DNA from: Crocinitomicaceae bacterium
GTDB taxonomy: Bacteria; Bacteroidota; Bacteroidia; Flavobacteriales_D; Crocinitomicaceae
Assembly: GCA_029238665.1 (NCBI GenBank)
Contig: JAQWFQ010000014.1
Span: 124,001-188,000, forward strand
Direction of reading: 5' to 3'
Length of the DNA stretch: 64,000 nucleotides
Shown here: positions 8,225 to 18,667 of the stretch, one piece after another
How positions within the stretch are numbered: the first letter of the stretch is position 1
Layout: every line of letters starts with the position of its first letter
Notes under the pieces: model-generated
The model's database searches: none
Seen by the model: only the letters and a program-made list of their open reading frames with translations
What the model was told of the DNA's origin: nothing
Program-made: the position numbers and the translations under genes

Positions 8225-10741
8225 TTACTTTTTAACCGCTTTTTTAGTAGCCTTCTTTTTCGTCGTTTTCTTTTTGGCAGATTTCTTTTTAGCAGGTTTC
8301 TTAGCCTCAATCATCTTCTGAACCTCTTCCAATGTCAATTTTTCAACCTTAAATGTTTTAGGCAACTCTATTTTCAACTTTCCTTTAACAATGTTAAATC
8401 TTCCCCAACGTGCTTTTTGAACAGAAATACCTTCCTCTTCCCAGTTGTGAATCATTTTGTCAATTTCCTTTTGTTTTTTTGCCTCTATCAGCTCAACAAT
8501 ATCGTCGTTAGATAAGTTGTCAAAATCATATTTACGATTGACATTGATAAACATATCATTCCACTTAATAAAAGGACCAAATCTCCCTGACCCTTTTTGA
8601 ACAGGAAGACCTTCATACTCAGCCACTGGCGCATCAGCAGCTTGTTTTTCTTTAATTAATTGAATGGCGCGATCTAAATCAACACCGCCCATATCTTCAT
8701 CTTGTGGAATAGAAACAAAAGCATCGTTATACTTAACGTAAGGTCCAAACCTACCTAGAGCAACTACAACTTCAGCCCCTTCAAATGTTCCAAGTGTTTT
8801 TGGGAATTTAAACAACTCCAAAGCTTCTTCTAGTGTGATTGAGTTAATGGATTGATCACTACGCAAAGATGCAAACTGAGGTTTTTCACCATCTACTTGC
8901 TCGTCTCCAACCTGAACCATTGGCCCAAAACGTCCTATTCGTGCAATTATTCGCCTTCCAGAATCAGGGTGATGACCTATTTCACGCTCTCCAGTTGCTC
9001 GTTCAGAGTTTTCAAGTGTATCTTCAACGTTTTTATGGAAAGGTGTATAAAATTCTTTAATCATCTTTGTCCATTCAACTAGCCCACTCGCAATCTCATC
9101 AAACTCAGCTTCAACTTTTGCTGTAAAGTTATACTCCATGATTCGACCAAAGTGTTGTGTCAGAAAATCTGTAACAACAATACCAATATCAGTTGGTGCT
9201 AATTTATTTTTCTCTCGGCCTGTAACTTCACTGAGTTGGTTCTTTTCAATAGCTACATTTTCAAGCAGAAATTGATCGTAAAAACGTTCAGTTCCTTGAC
9301 GGTCTGGCTTCTCAACATAACCACGTTTTTGAATCGTAGAAATGGTTGGCGCATAGGTTGAAGGTCTACCAATACCCAAGCTTTCTAACTGCTTAACTAA
9401 AGATGCTTCAACATACCTTGCCGGTGGACGACCAAAACGCTGTGTTGCTCTAATCTCTTTCGTTTCAACCGTGTCTGATTTTGACACCGCAGGAAGTAAC
9501 CCTGAAGCAAACTCGTCTTCATCTTCGTCCAACGAGCTCTCCAAGTAAACTTTTAAGAATCCTTCAAATTTAATCACCTCTCCCTTCGCAGAAAATGTTT
9601 CAGATACTTTATCCGCATTCAATCTTATGGTTGTTCGTTCTAATTTAGCATCAGACATTTGAGATGAAATTGCCCGCTTCCAAATTAAATCGTATAACCT
9701 TTCTTGGTCGCGTTCTCCATCAACAGAATGCATAGAAAAATCAGTAGGACGAATTGCTTCGTGCGCTTCTTGTGCTCCAGCACTTTTTACGTTGTACTTC
9801 CTTGTTTCAGAAAATGACTCTCCATATGAAGAAATAATCTCTGCTTTTGCAGCTTTTATAGCCGTATCTGAAAGGTTAACAGAATCTGTTCTCATATAAG
9901 TAATCCTTCCGGCCTCATACAAGCGTTGAGCAACCTGCATTGTCCTTGATACGGTAAACCCTAGCTTTAAACTTGCCTCTTGCTGTAGCGTTGAAGTTGT
10001 AAAAGGCGCTGCAGGTTTCTTAATTGCAGGTTTCTTAACTACATCCGAGACAGAAAATTGAGCTCCCAGGCAATTATCCAACAACGTTTTCACGTCCGAT
10101 TCCGATTTCAATTGCTTTGAGACATTCGCTTTAATTGTCCCTTTTTCCGTTCTAAACATACCTGTAACCTTATAGAAGGTTTCAGAATTATACGCTTGAA
10201 TTTCTCGTTCTTTTTCGACAATTAACCTTACCGCAACAGATTGAACACGCCCAGCTGACAAACTCGGTCTAACTTTTCTCCACAGTACAGGTGATAATTC
10301 AAAACCAACTAATCGATCTAAGATTCTTCGCGCTTGTTGCGCATCAACTAACTCTTTATTTATTTCACGAGGAGATTCGATTGCTTTTAAAATTGCAGTC
10401 TTTGTAATCTCGTTAAATGTTATTCTTTTTGTTTCCTTTTTCTCTAAATTCAAGGTTTCATATAAGTGCCAAGAGATTGCCTCCCCTTCACGGTCCTCAT
10501 CAGTTGCTAACCATACAACTTCTGCCTTTTTTGCCAATTTCTTTAATTCTGCTACAACCTGTTTCTTATCTGGCGACACTTCGTATTTAGGCGCAAAATT
10601 ATTTTCAATATCGATGGCTTCTTTCTTCGCCAAATCTCTAACGTGACCAAAACTTGATTTTACAACAAAGTCTTTTCCTAGATATCCTTCAATAGTACTA
10701 GCCTTTGCAGGGGACTCAACAATCACTAAATTCTTAGCCAT
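8225..10741 (-). CDS. topA: DNA topoisomerase I (type IA)
   Basis: TopA relaxes negative supercoils by cutting one DNA strand. The 838-residue protein has the Toprim domain at the N-terminus (start MAKNLVIVESPAKAS, acidic motif DEDREGEAISWH at about 81-92) and the catalytic tyrosine Tyr282 in the GRITYMRTDS motif. The C-terminal third has no zinc-finger cysteines. Instead it carries about four short repeats with a GRFGP(MYF)xxxxxx core (for example ARIGRFGPMVQVGDE and VALGRFGPYVKYND), the Topo_C repeat type. The last 26 or so residues are almost all Lys, Ala and Thr, a histone-like tail. A -7 box TATATTTG lies 62 nt upstream. Confidence 0.97.
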   Translation of the reverse strand: MAKNLVIVESPAKASTIEGYLGKDFVVKSSFGHVRDLAKKEAIDIENNFAPKYEVSPDKKQVVAELKKLAKKAEVVWLATDEDREGEAISWHLYETLNLEKKETKRITFNEITKTAILKAIESPREINKELVDAQQARRILDRLVGFELSPVLWRKVRPSLSAGRVQSVAVRLIVEKEREIQAYNSETFYKVTGMFRTEKGTIKANVSKQLKSESDVKTLLDNCLGAQFSVSDVVKKPAIKKPAAPFTTSTLQQEASLKLGFTVSRTMQVAQRLYEAGRITYMRTDSVNLSDTAIKAAKAEIISSYGESFSETRKYNVKSAGAQEAHEAIRPTDFSMHSVDGERDQERLYDLIWKRAISSQMSDAKLERTTIRLNADKVSETFSAKGEVIKFEGFLKVYLESSLDEDEDEFASGLLPAVSKSDTVETKEIRATQRFGRPPARYVEASLVKQLESLGIGRPSTYAPTISTIQKRGYVEKPDRQGTERFYDQFLLENVAIEKNQLSEVTGREKNKLAPTDIGIVVTDFLTQHFGRIMEYNFTAKVEAEFDEIASGLVEWTKMIKEFYTPFHKNVEDTLENSERATGEREIGHHPDSGRRIIARIGRFGPMVQVGDEQVDGEKPQFASLRSDQSINSITLEEALELFKFPKTLGTFEGAEVVVALGRFGPYVKYNDAFVSIPQDEDMGGVDLDRAIQLIKEKQAADAPVAEYEGLPVQKGSGRFGPFIKWNDMFINVNRKYDFDNLSNDDIVELIEAKKQKEIDKMIHNWEEEGISVQKARWGRFNIVKGKLKIELPKTFKVEKLTLEEVQKMIEAKKPAKKKSAKKKTTKKKATKKAVKK

Positions 10742-10803
10742 AAATGAAATTTTATATTACTTAAAGACTCTTTTTCATCTTAAAAAGATTCAATTTAAAA
10801 ATG

Positions 10804-10811
10804 CAAATATA
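10804..10811 (-). promoter_or_regulatory. Possible -7 box of topA
   Basis: The minus strand reads TATATTTG, an exact TAnnTTTG match, 62 nt before the topA ATG. No clear TTG is found 17-23 nt further upstream. Confidence 0.4.
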
Positions 10812-10935
10812 AGAGCATTTAATTTTTATATACTACTAAAACACCAAACAAAAGTTTCAAACTAGCAAATAACACTGAATAAAAACACCATTTCCCAACT
10901 CAATTATTTTTTTTCATTAAAATAAAACCTGCCAT

Positions 10936-10966
10936 TTTGACACCTTTTGTATTTTGTGTAAATTTG
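10936..10966 (+). promoter_or_regulatory. Promoter of the miaB-to-secG operon
   Basis: TTTG (10936-10939), a 19 nt spacer and TAAATTTG (10959-10966) fit the Bacteroidota housekeeping promoter exactly. The likely start of transcription is near 10972, giving a leader of only about 10 nt before the ATG at 10984. It overlaps the longer TTG-initiated reading frame and so supports the ATG as the real start. Confidence 0.75.
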
Positions 10967-10983
10967 TTTCCATAAATCTAGCA

Positions 10984-12447
10984 ATGAATCAAGAACCTCA
11001 CATAAATAAGACTATAGATGAACAGCGTCAAGGGGAGGCTACACTCGTCGAATCTACAGTTAAACCAAATGGCAAAAAACTCTATGTAGAGAGTTATGGC
11101 TGTGCCATGAATTTTTCTGATAGCGAAGTTGTTGCCTCTATCATGACCAAACAGGGGTATGCAACAACAGCAGATGTTGATCAAGCAGATATTGTCTTAA
11201 TCAATACATGTTCAATTCGGGAAAATGCAGAAGATAGAGTTCGAAAAAGATTAACAAATTTTAAGAACCGTAAAAAAAGACAACCCGATTTAATTGTGGG
11301 TATCTTAGGCTGTATGGCCGAACGGCTAAAAACAAACCTGCTTGAAGAAGAAAAGTTAGTTGATTTAGTCGCAGGACCTGATGCATACAGAAAACTGCCT
11401 GAATTGATTGAAGAAGTTGGCACCGGTCAAAAAGCTGTAAACGTTCTCCTTTCACGAGACGAAACATATGCAGACATATCCCCTATCCGATTAAATAAAA
11501 GTGGTATTACCGGGTTTGTATCTATAACACGAGGGTGTGATAACATGTGTTCTTTCTGCGTGGTTCCTTTTACACGAGGGAGGGAGCGATCAAGAGATCC
11601 ACAAACAATCTACAACGAATGCAAGGATCTTTTTGAAAACGGATACAGAGAGGTAACTCTTTTAGGTCAAAACGTAGATTCCTACCGTTGGAACATGACT
11701 TCAAAAGGGGAGATAAAAGATGAAACAAAGCCCACAACAAACTTTGCTCAACTAATGGACTTAGTGGCGGGAGTTTCTCCAGATTTAAGAATTCGATTTT
11801 CTACATCGCACCCAAAAGATATGTCAGATGCAGTATTAGAAACGATTGCTAAACATGATAACATCTGTAATTCTATTCACCTACCTATTCAATCTGGAAA
11901 CACAGAAGTATTAAAGCGAATGAATAGAGGTTATTCTCGCGAATGGTACCTCGATCGTATTTCGGCCATTCACAGAATTATACCAGACTGTGCTGTTACA
12001 ACAGATATTATTACAGGCTTTTGCGATGAGACTGAAGAAGAACATAACGACACGCTAACAATAATCGAAGAAGTCAACTGGAACTTTGCCTATATGTACA
12101 CGTATTCGGAACGTCCAAAAACACTCGCAGAAAGACGATTTGAAGACAGTGTGCCTGAAAAAACGAAAAGCAAAAGGCTTACCGAGATCATTGACTTGCA
12201 ACGCAGCAATTCTGCAAAACAGAATTTAAAACAGGTTGGTAAGATTCACAAGGTACTAATTGAAGGACCTTCAAAGCGATCTGAAGTACACATGTCTGGT
12301 AGAAATGACCACAACACCAAGGTCGTTTTCCCTATGGAAAATTCTAAAAAAGGAGATTACGTTCTAGTTAAAATAACAGATTGTACAACAGCAACACTTC
12401 TTGGAGAAATTGTTGAGATTCTTGAACCAACAAACGAACAAACATGA
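10984..12447 (+). CDS. miaB: tRNA-2-methylthio-N6-dimethylallyladenosine synthase MiaB
   Basis: MiaB adds a methylthio group to isopentenyl-adenosine 37 of tRNAs that read codons starting with U, using two iron-sulfur clusters. The 487-residue product shows the N-terminal cluster cysteines ([36 protein letters not shown]), the radical-SAM motif Cys185-x3-Cys189-x2-Cys192 ([10 protein letters not shown]), and a C-terminal TRAM-like domain (LIEGPSKRS...). I start it at the ATG at 10984 rather than the upstream TTG, because the promoter box lies within the longer version. The last codon overlaps the next gene by 4 nt (ATGA), indicating translational coupling. Confidence 0.96.
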   Translation: MNQEPHINKTIDEQRQGEATLVESTVKPNGKKLYVESYGCAMNFSDSEVVASIMTKQGYATTADVDQADIVLINTCSIRENAEDRVRKRLTNFKNRKKRQPDLIVGILGCMAERLKTNLLEEEKLVDLVAGPDAYRKLPELIEEVGTGQKAVNVLLSRDETYADISPIRLNKSGITGFVSITRGCDNMCSFCVVPFTRGRERSRDPQTIYNECKDLFENGYREVTLLGQNVDSYRWNMTSKGEIKDETKPTTNFAQLMDLVAGVSPDLRIRFSTSHPKDMSDAVLETIAKHDNICNSIHLPIQSGNTEVLKRMNRGYSREWYLDRISAIHRIIPDCAVTTDIITGFCDETEEEHNDTLTIIEEVNWNFAYMYTYSERPKTLAERRFEDSVPEKTKSKRLTEIIDLQRSNSAKQNLKQVGKIHKVLIEGPSKRSEVHMSGRNDHNTKVVFPMENSKKGDYVLVKITDCTTATLLGEIVEILEPTNEQT

Positions 12448-13679
12448 ACGTACAACAAGTAAAACAACGATTTAAAATTATTGGAAATGCACCCTTGTTA
12501 AACCGTGCGTTAGAAGTTGTCATTCAAGTAGCCCCAACAGATATATCCGTACTTGTTACAGGGGAAAGTGGTGTTGGAAAAGAAATAATCCCACAGGTAA
12601 TCCACCAGTTAAGCGCTCGCAAACACGGTGAATATATTGCTGTTAACTGTGGAGCTATTCCCGAAGGCACTATTGACTCCGAATTGTTCGGTCATGAAAA
12701 GGGAGCTTTTACAGGTGCAAGTGGTAGCAGGAAAGGATATTTTGAAGTCGCTGATGGGGGAACAATTTTTTTAGATGAAGTTGCTGAATTACCAATGCAA
12801 ACTCAAGTTCGATTACTACGCGTACTTGAAACAGGTGAGTTTATTCGAGTAGGTTCATCAAAAGTTATTAAAACAAACGTTCGTGTTGTTGCCGCAACAA
12901 ATGAGAACATGCAGCGCGCTATAGCATCAGGTAAATTTAGAGAGGATTTGTTTTATAGACTGAGCACAGTCCCTATCCCACTACCACCCCTTCGTAAGCG
13001 TCAAGATGATATTCATTTAATTTTCCGAAAGTTTGCCAGCGACTTTGCTGATAAATATCGAATGCCTGTAATTAGACTTACGGATGATTCCATTGCAATT
13101 TTAAAAAATTATTCATGGCCCGGAAATGTTCGTCAATTGAAAAATATGGTAGAGCAAATTTCTGTTATTGAAACTGCTCGAGAAATAGATGCTCAAACGT
13201 TTATGAATTACATTCCTTCTGAACAAGAGAACACTCCTGCATTGATTGAAGATTCAAAAGAAAGTATTAATGAGCGTGAGTTGATGTACAAGTTTTTATT
13301 TGACATGAAAAAAGATTTAACTGATTTGAAAAAATTAGTTTTAGAACTTGCGTCTAACGATGGAAACATGAACCTAAATTCTGATCAAGAAAACATGGTT
13401 AATCGACTCTATCAAGATGTACAACCATCAAGCTCACCCAAAATGCTACCTCCACCATCTGCAGACAAAGTGGATGTTTACAAAACAAATGAGGGAGATA
13501 ACAACTATGAAGTTCACGAAGAAGTTGAAGAATCTTTATCTTTAGAGGATCGAGAGAAAGAACTCATTGAAAAAGCACTAACAAAACACAAAGGAAAACG
13601 TAAATATGCTGCTTCAGAGTTAGGAATTAGTGAGCGAACCTTGTATAGAAAGATTAAAGAATATAACTTAACCGATTAA
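12444..13679 (+). CDS. Sigma-54-dependent transcriptional activator (AAA+ type)
   Basis: This 411-residue protein is an enhancer-binding ATPase that opens promoters held by sigma-54 RNA polymerase. The AAA+ domain starts almost at the N-terminus: Walker A GESGVGKE near residue 40, the sigma-54 contact loop GAFTGA, Walker B region [11 protein letters not shown], and the sensor part [13 protein letters not shown] polar linker (about 265-365) follows, then a Fis-type helix-turn-helix at the end ([17 protein letters not shown]). There is no receiver, GAF or PAS domain, so the input signal is not visible. It is coupled to miaB by a 4 nt overlap and to the next gene by a TAATG junction. Its target genes are unknown. 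Confidence 0.92.
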   Translation: MNVQQVKQRFKIIGNAPLLNRALEVVIQVAPTDISVLVTGESGVGKEIIPQVIHQLSARKHGEYIAVNCGAIPEGTIDSELFGHEKGAFTGASGSRKGYFEVADGGTIFLDEVAELPMQTQVRLLRVLETGEFIRVGSSKVIKTNVRVVAATNENMQRAIASGKFREDLFYRLSTVPIPLPPLRKRQDDIHLIFRKFASDFADKYRMPVIRLTDDSIAILKNYSWPGNVRQLKNMVEQISVIETAREIDAQTFMNYIPSEQENTPALIEDSKESINERELMYKFLFDMKKDLTDLKKLVLELASNDGNMNLNSDQENMVNRLYQDVQPSSSPKMLPPPSADKVDVYKTNEGDNNYEVHEEVEESLSLEDREKELIEKALTKHKGKRKYAASELGISERTLYRKIKEYNLTD

Positions 13680-14191
13680 TGAAAGTATTCATCGTCTTTA
13701 TATTAACGCTACCTCTTATTTGTAGCTGCTGGCCTTCGAGCATTTCGTTTATGGACAAAGGATCAATGCCAGAAGATTGGAAAACATTTTCAGTACTTAC
13801 ACTTGAAAACAACGCCCCCAATACTCCCTTAAGCTATGCTACAGTAATTTCTGAAGAAATTAAAGATGGAGTTCAGAACAACACAAGGCTACTACTCAAT
13901 TCAACATCAGATTCTGCAGAAGTTATTATTGAAGGGGTTATTACAAATTATGTAATATCTCCCATTGCATTACTTGAAGGGGATAATGCTTCACAAAATA
14001 GACTTTCAATTTCAGTAAAATTCAACATCTTCATTACAAAACCAGAAGAGGATCAAATGACAATGACAAGTACACGATTTGTAGATTATGATTCCAATAC
14101 AGATCTTGGAACAGTTGAAGGAGATTTACTCGAAGAAGTAAATAAACAAATTGTTCAAGATGTCATTAACAAATTGCTTTCGAACTGGTAA
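13679..14191 (+). CDS. lptE: LptE-like outer-membrane lipoprotein
   Basis: The 170-residue product begins with a lipoprotein-type signal (lipobox near LICSC, Cys16 or Cys17). Its body matches the LptE/RlpB pattern: a short beta region, a line beginning FSVLTLENNAPNTPLSYATV, a helix with EEIKDGVQNNTRLLL, then the sheet AEVIIEGVITNYVISPIAL. LptE plugs the LptD barrel that delivers lipopolysaccharide to the outer leaflet. The start shares one base with the upstream stop (TAATG), so it is translated as part of the miaB operon. The name relies on fold-like pattern and on its usual place in Bacteroidota, as LptE proteins are divergent. Confidence 0.75.
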   Translation: MKVFIVFILTLPLICSCWPSSISFMDKGSMPEDWKTFSVLTLENNAPNTPLSYATVISEEIKDGVQNNTRLLLNSTSDSAEVIIEGVITNYVISPIALLEGDNASQNRLSISVKFNIFITKPEEDQMTMTSTRFVDYDSNTDLGTVEGDLLEEVNKQIVQDVINKLLSNW

Positions 14192-14194
14192 AAT

Positions 14195-15151
14195 ATGCTC
14201 AGTACTCACGACATAGCGAAACAAATTAAGACACCAAGCTTACTGGATAAAGATGGACTCAAATACCTGGAGAGTCTTTCGATTAAATACCCATACACAC
14301 AGCTATTTTCAATCCTTTATTTAAAAGGACTTGGAGTAACAAAAGATGTGAAGTTTGAAGAAGAGCTACAAAAACATTCATTTAAAATTAGTGCCCGGAA
14401 TCAATTGTATCAATTGATTAACGCCTACACAAATGATGTAGAGCAAGCCGTTGAAACATCTGTAGCTGACACAGAAGCGGATCACTTAGAAGTCGCCAAC
14501 CCTGAACAAACGGAAGATACTAAGGTTAAAGAAGAAAAAGAAGTTACACCTGAGCCTGAAATTCAAGTTGAAACAATAAAATTATCGCCTTCGACAGAAA
14601 TCACTCCAACCACTTCAACAGACAAGCTAGATGAAACTATTTTGCATCATGCAATTGCTTCAAACTACCAACTTCCAGAATTAACTCAACCCGAGTTAAC
14701 AAAAATTGAAGTTGAAAGCACAAGAAATTTTGAAAAAAAATTAACCCTTCTAAACGACGCTAAATCAACGTCAAAAGATGCTTCAAAAACACAAGAAAAA
14801 TCCTTTAATTCTTGGATACATTCAAATGTTCATTTTGAAGAACGTCCGACCAATGACAAAGAAGCAATTGAAGCAGTTGTCAATGATTTCAAGGACTTCA
14901 ACCCTACAAATGATTTGTTTGGAGAAGTAAACAAACCGAAAAAAGAGTTCTTTTCTCCATCAAAAAAGGCAAAAGAAAGCCTGAGTGAAGACACCCTGCC
15001 AGTAAGTGAAACTTTAGCAAAAATATACGCGATTCAAGGTAATTTTCCACTCGCAATTCATGCTTATCAGCAATTAAGCTTGAATAATCCAGAAAAAAAG
15101 ATTTTCTTTGCATCCTTAATAGACGAATTACAGAAAAAATTAAATACATAA
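14195..15151 (+). CDS. Conserved protein with C-terminal TPR-like motif
   Basis: I do not recognise a named family for this 318-residue protein. It has no signal peptide or membrane segment. The N-terminal 85 residues are helical (LESLSIKYPYTQLFSILYLKG and the ISARNQLYQLIN segment). The middle is long, acidic and rich in Glu, Thr and Ser, probably disordered. The last 45 residues form one TPR-like helix pair (SETLAKIYAIQGNFPLAIHAYQQL followed by NPEKKIFFASLIDEL). It sits 3 nt after the LptE-like gene and 4 nt before secG, so it is part of the operon and may serve envelope assembly. That role is inference from position only. Confidence 0.7.
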   Translation: MLSTHDIAKQIKTPSLLDKDGLKYLESLSIKYPYTQLFSILYLKGLGVTKDVKFEEELQKHSFKISARNQLYQLINAYTNDVEQAVETSVADTEADHLEVANPEQTEDTKVKEEKEVTPEPEIQVETIKLSPSTEITPTTSTDKLDETILHHAIASNYQLPELTQPELTKIEVESTRNFEKKLTLLNDAKSTSKDASKTQEKSFNSWIHSNVHFEERPTNDKEAIEAVVNDFKDFNPTNDLFGEVNKPKKEFFSPSKKAKESLSEDTLPVSETLAKIYAIQGNFPLAIHAYQQLSLNNPEKKIFFASLIDELQKKLNT

Positions 15152-15155
15152 AACA

Positions 15156-15446
15156 ATGGGTACTTTATTTTCAATCATCATTATTCTTGCGAGCATTCTA
15201 CTGATACTTGTAGTATACATTCAAAATCCAAAAGGTGGAGGGTTAAGCTCTGATTTTGGTGCTGCTCAACAAATTGGAGGTGTTCAAAAAACAAATGATT
15301 TTATAGATAAAGCAACATGGTCTTTGGCTGGTGTTGTTGCTGTTTTAAGTATCATCCTTACACTTAAAACAAAATCTCCTGAGCAAGTTCAAGTTGATCC
15401 TACACCAACGGAACAAGATCAAACAGCTCCTGTAACTCCAAAATAA
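15156..15446 (+). CDS. secG: Preprotein translocase subunit SecG
   Basis: SecG is the small third subunit of the SecYEG channel. The 96-residue product has two membrane helices (about residues 3-22 and 54-73) joined by the conserved glycine-rich loop IQNPKGGGLSSDFGA. A short Pro/Gln/Thr-rich tail follows. Position 4 nt after the TPR-like gene and a terminator 37 nt after its stop make it the last gene of the miaB operon. Confidence 0.93.
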   Translation: MGTLFSIIIILASILLILVVYIQNPKGGGLSSDFGAAQQIGGVQKTNDFIDKATWSLAGVVAVLSIILTLKTKSPEQVQVDPTPTEQDQTAPVTPK

Positions 15447-15483
15447 TTAACAGATTCCAAAATAGGAGTCTATACAACGATAC

Positions 15484-15516
15484 AATGTCAGTATGTCACG
15501 CATACTGACATTTTTT
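15484..15516 (+). terminator. Rho-independent terminator after secG
   Basis: A 12 bp perfect stem (AATGTCAGTATG with its complement) has a 5 nt loop (TCACG) and is followed by six T. It separates the miaB-secG operon from groES. Confidence 0.85.
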
Positions 15517-15609
15517 GTGCTTAACAGTGTAAAACTGTCTCAATACACGTCTTGGCACAAAATTGGTCATAAGAATGACTACCAAATATTCAAACTAATT
15601 ATACTAATT

Positions 15610-15885
15610 ATGTCAATAACATTTAAGCCTTTAGCAGACCGAGTGCTAATTGAAGCAGCACCGGTAGAAATGAAAACTGCAAGCGGAATTATTATCCCAG
15701 ACTCAGCAAAAGAGAAACCATTAATCGGTGAAGTAGTTGCTATAGGAAATGGTAAAGTAGATGAACCAATGACTGTAAAGGTAGGTGACAAAGTTTTATA
15801 TGGACAATATTCTGGAACAGAAATAAAACTAGACGGAAAGCCGTATTTAATTATGCGCGAAAGTGATGTTTACGGAATTTTTTAA
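15610..15885 (+). CDS. groES: Co-chaperonin GroES
   Basis: GroES caps the GroEL barrel during ATP-driven protein folding. The product has 91 residues from the ATG at 15610, the usual size, and starts [18 protein letters not shown]. The mobile loop (about 15-32: [18 protein letters not shown]) and the roof region [20 protein letters not shown] are clear. An upstream in-frame extension to 15493 runs through the secG terminator and is rejected. It is followed after 16 nt by groEL. No CIRCE element (TTAGCACTC...GAGTGCTAA) and no housekeeping -7 box were seen upstream; a TTGGCACA-AAA-TTGG stretch about 50 nt before the ATG is the only promoter-like text. Confidence 0.97.
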   Translation: MSITFKPLADRVLIEAAPVEMKTASGIIIPDSAKEKPLIGEVVAIGNGKVDEPMTVKVGDKVLYGQYSGTEIKLDGKPYLIMRESDVYGIF

Positions 15886-15889
15886 TTAA

Positions 15890-17536
<1,647 letters not shown>

Positions 17537-17643
17537 CTGAATATCGGCCCAGCCGAAAAAGAGCATAAAGGGCTAACTATTGTTGGTCCTTTTTCTCGCT
17601 CCTAGTTTCCCGACTTGTTTCGGATAATTAGGACGTAACTATA

Positions 17644-17677
17644 AAAAGTCCCCGAATCATAAGATTCGGGGACTTTT
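17644..17677. terminator. Two-way terminator between groEL and the channel gene
   Basis: A strong 15 bp stem (AAAAGTCCCCGAATC with its complement) encloses the loop ATAA. It has A/T runs on both sides and so can stop transcription from groEL (plus) and from the converging channel gene (minus). A second, imperfect hairpin with a CTTTTTC arm lies closer to the groEL stop (about 17549-17600). Confidence 0.85.
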
Positions 17678-17700
17678 ACTTGAATAATAGAATAATATTC

Positions 17701-18489
17701 TCAGACTGCTTTTCCACATTTATTACAAAAACGTGAGTGAATCGGATTATCATGATCGCATTCATCACATTTACTCTCGATAGATTCCACTGTTTTATTT
17801 TTTGCCATTTCAATCGAAATTAAGCCTGTCGGAACAGCAATAATAACATAACCAACAATCATCATTATTGATGATATAATTTTCCCAATATCTGTAGATG
17901 GGGTAATGTCTCCATACCCTACTGTAGTGGTTGTAACAATAGCCCAATAAATACTTGCAGGAATACTTTCAAAACCGTTTGTCCCCCCTTCGATGACATA
18001 CATTAAAGTTCCTGCCATGACCATCATCATTACAACAAAAAATAAGAAGACCATTATCTTATAATAACTCGCCTTCAAAGAGCTCGCCAATGTTTGTGAT
18101 TCTCGCGTAAATCGACTCAATTGTAGAATTCGAAAGAAACGCAGCAAACGCAGAGCTCGAATAGCTCGTAACGAAGTATATCCAGAAATAAAAGGACTAA
18201 TAAACGTTGGTAAAATGGAAGCGAGATCAATCAACCCCCACCAGCTAAAAATATACTTCAATGGTTTTGGTGAAATCACAATTCTTAGTACATACTCAAT
18301 TGTAAAAATTACTGTGAATATCCACTCAGCATAAAACAAAAACTCAGGAAACTCCACACTCCAAGCCGGAACACTTTCGAACATAATAATAAGAACTGAA
18401 AGTAGAATCAAGCCTAATAGAACGATGTCAAATATTCTACCTGACTTTGTCTTAATTCCAAAAATCACATTGTACAGTTTTTCTCTCAT
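17701..18489 (-). CDS. Voltage-gated-type potassium channel with C-terminal zinc ribbon
   Basis: The 262-residue protein has six predicted membrane segments. The fourth (LRAIRALRLLRFFRILQLSRF region, about 107-127) carries regularly spaced arginines like a voltage sensor. The pore loop has the potassium filter TVGYGD. After the last helix there is a short linker and a small zinc-ribbon with four cysteines: Cys241-x2-Cys244 and Cys255-x2-Cys258. The channel would let potassium cross the inner membrane; the ribbon, in the cytoplasm, could act as an assembly or gating domain. It is alone on its strand, bounded by terminators on both sides. The start at 18489 gives a normal N-terminus. Confidence 0.9.
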   Translation of the reverse strand: MREKLYNVIFGIKTKSGRIFDIVLLGLILLSVLIIMFESVPAWSVEFPEFLFYAEWIFTVIFTIEYVLRIVISPKPLKYIFSWWGLIDLASILPTFISPFISGYTSLRAIRALRLLRFFRILQLSRFTRESQTLASSLKASYYKIMVFLFFVVMMMVMAGTLMYVIEGGTNGFESIPASIYWAIVTTTTVGYGDITPSTDIGKIISSIMMIVGYVIIAVPTGLISIEMAKNKTVESIESKCDECDHDNPIHSRFCNKCGKAV

Positions 18490-18611
18490 AATAGGTAAAG
18501 ATAAAAAAAGGAACCGTTATGTGTTCTACTCCAAAATTGCTCACTATAAAGTAATCGAACTACTTGAAATTGTAAGGTCATACTATTGCAGACAGAAGAA
18601 AAGTTTCAAGC

Positions 18612-18644
18612 AAAAAAAGTGCCTTTCGAAAATTCGAAAGGCAC
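18612..18644 (-). terminator. Rho-independent terminator after ahcY
   Basis: A 12 bp perfect stem (GTGCCTTTCGAA with its complement) is followed on the minus strand by seven T (18612-18618). It lies 24 nt after the ahcY stop. Confidence 0.88.
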
Positions 18645-18667
18645 AATTCAATACTGTATTTTTTATT

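Noticed and set aside
10954-10983. N-terminal extension of miaB from a TTG start
   Set aside because: It overlaps the promoter's -7 box, starts with a rare codon, and adds residues not found in MiaB proteins; the ATG at 10984 is better.
15493-15609. 39-residue extension of groES
   Set aside because: It runs through the secG terminator hairpin, and GroES is normally about 91 residues from the later ATG.
15447-15609. CIRCE heat-shock operator before groES
   Set aside because: No TTAGCACTC-N9-GAGTGCTAA or near match is present.
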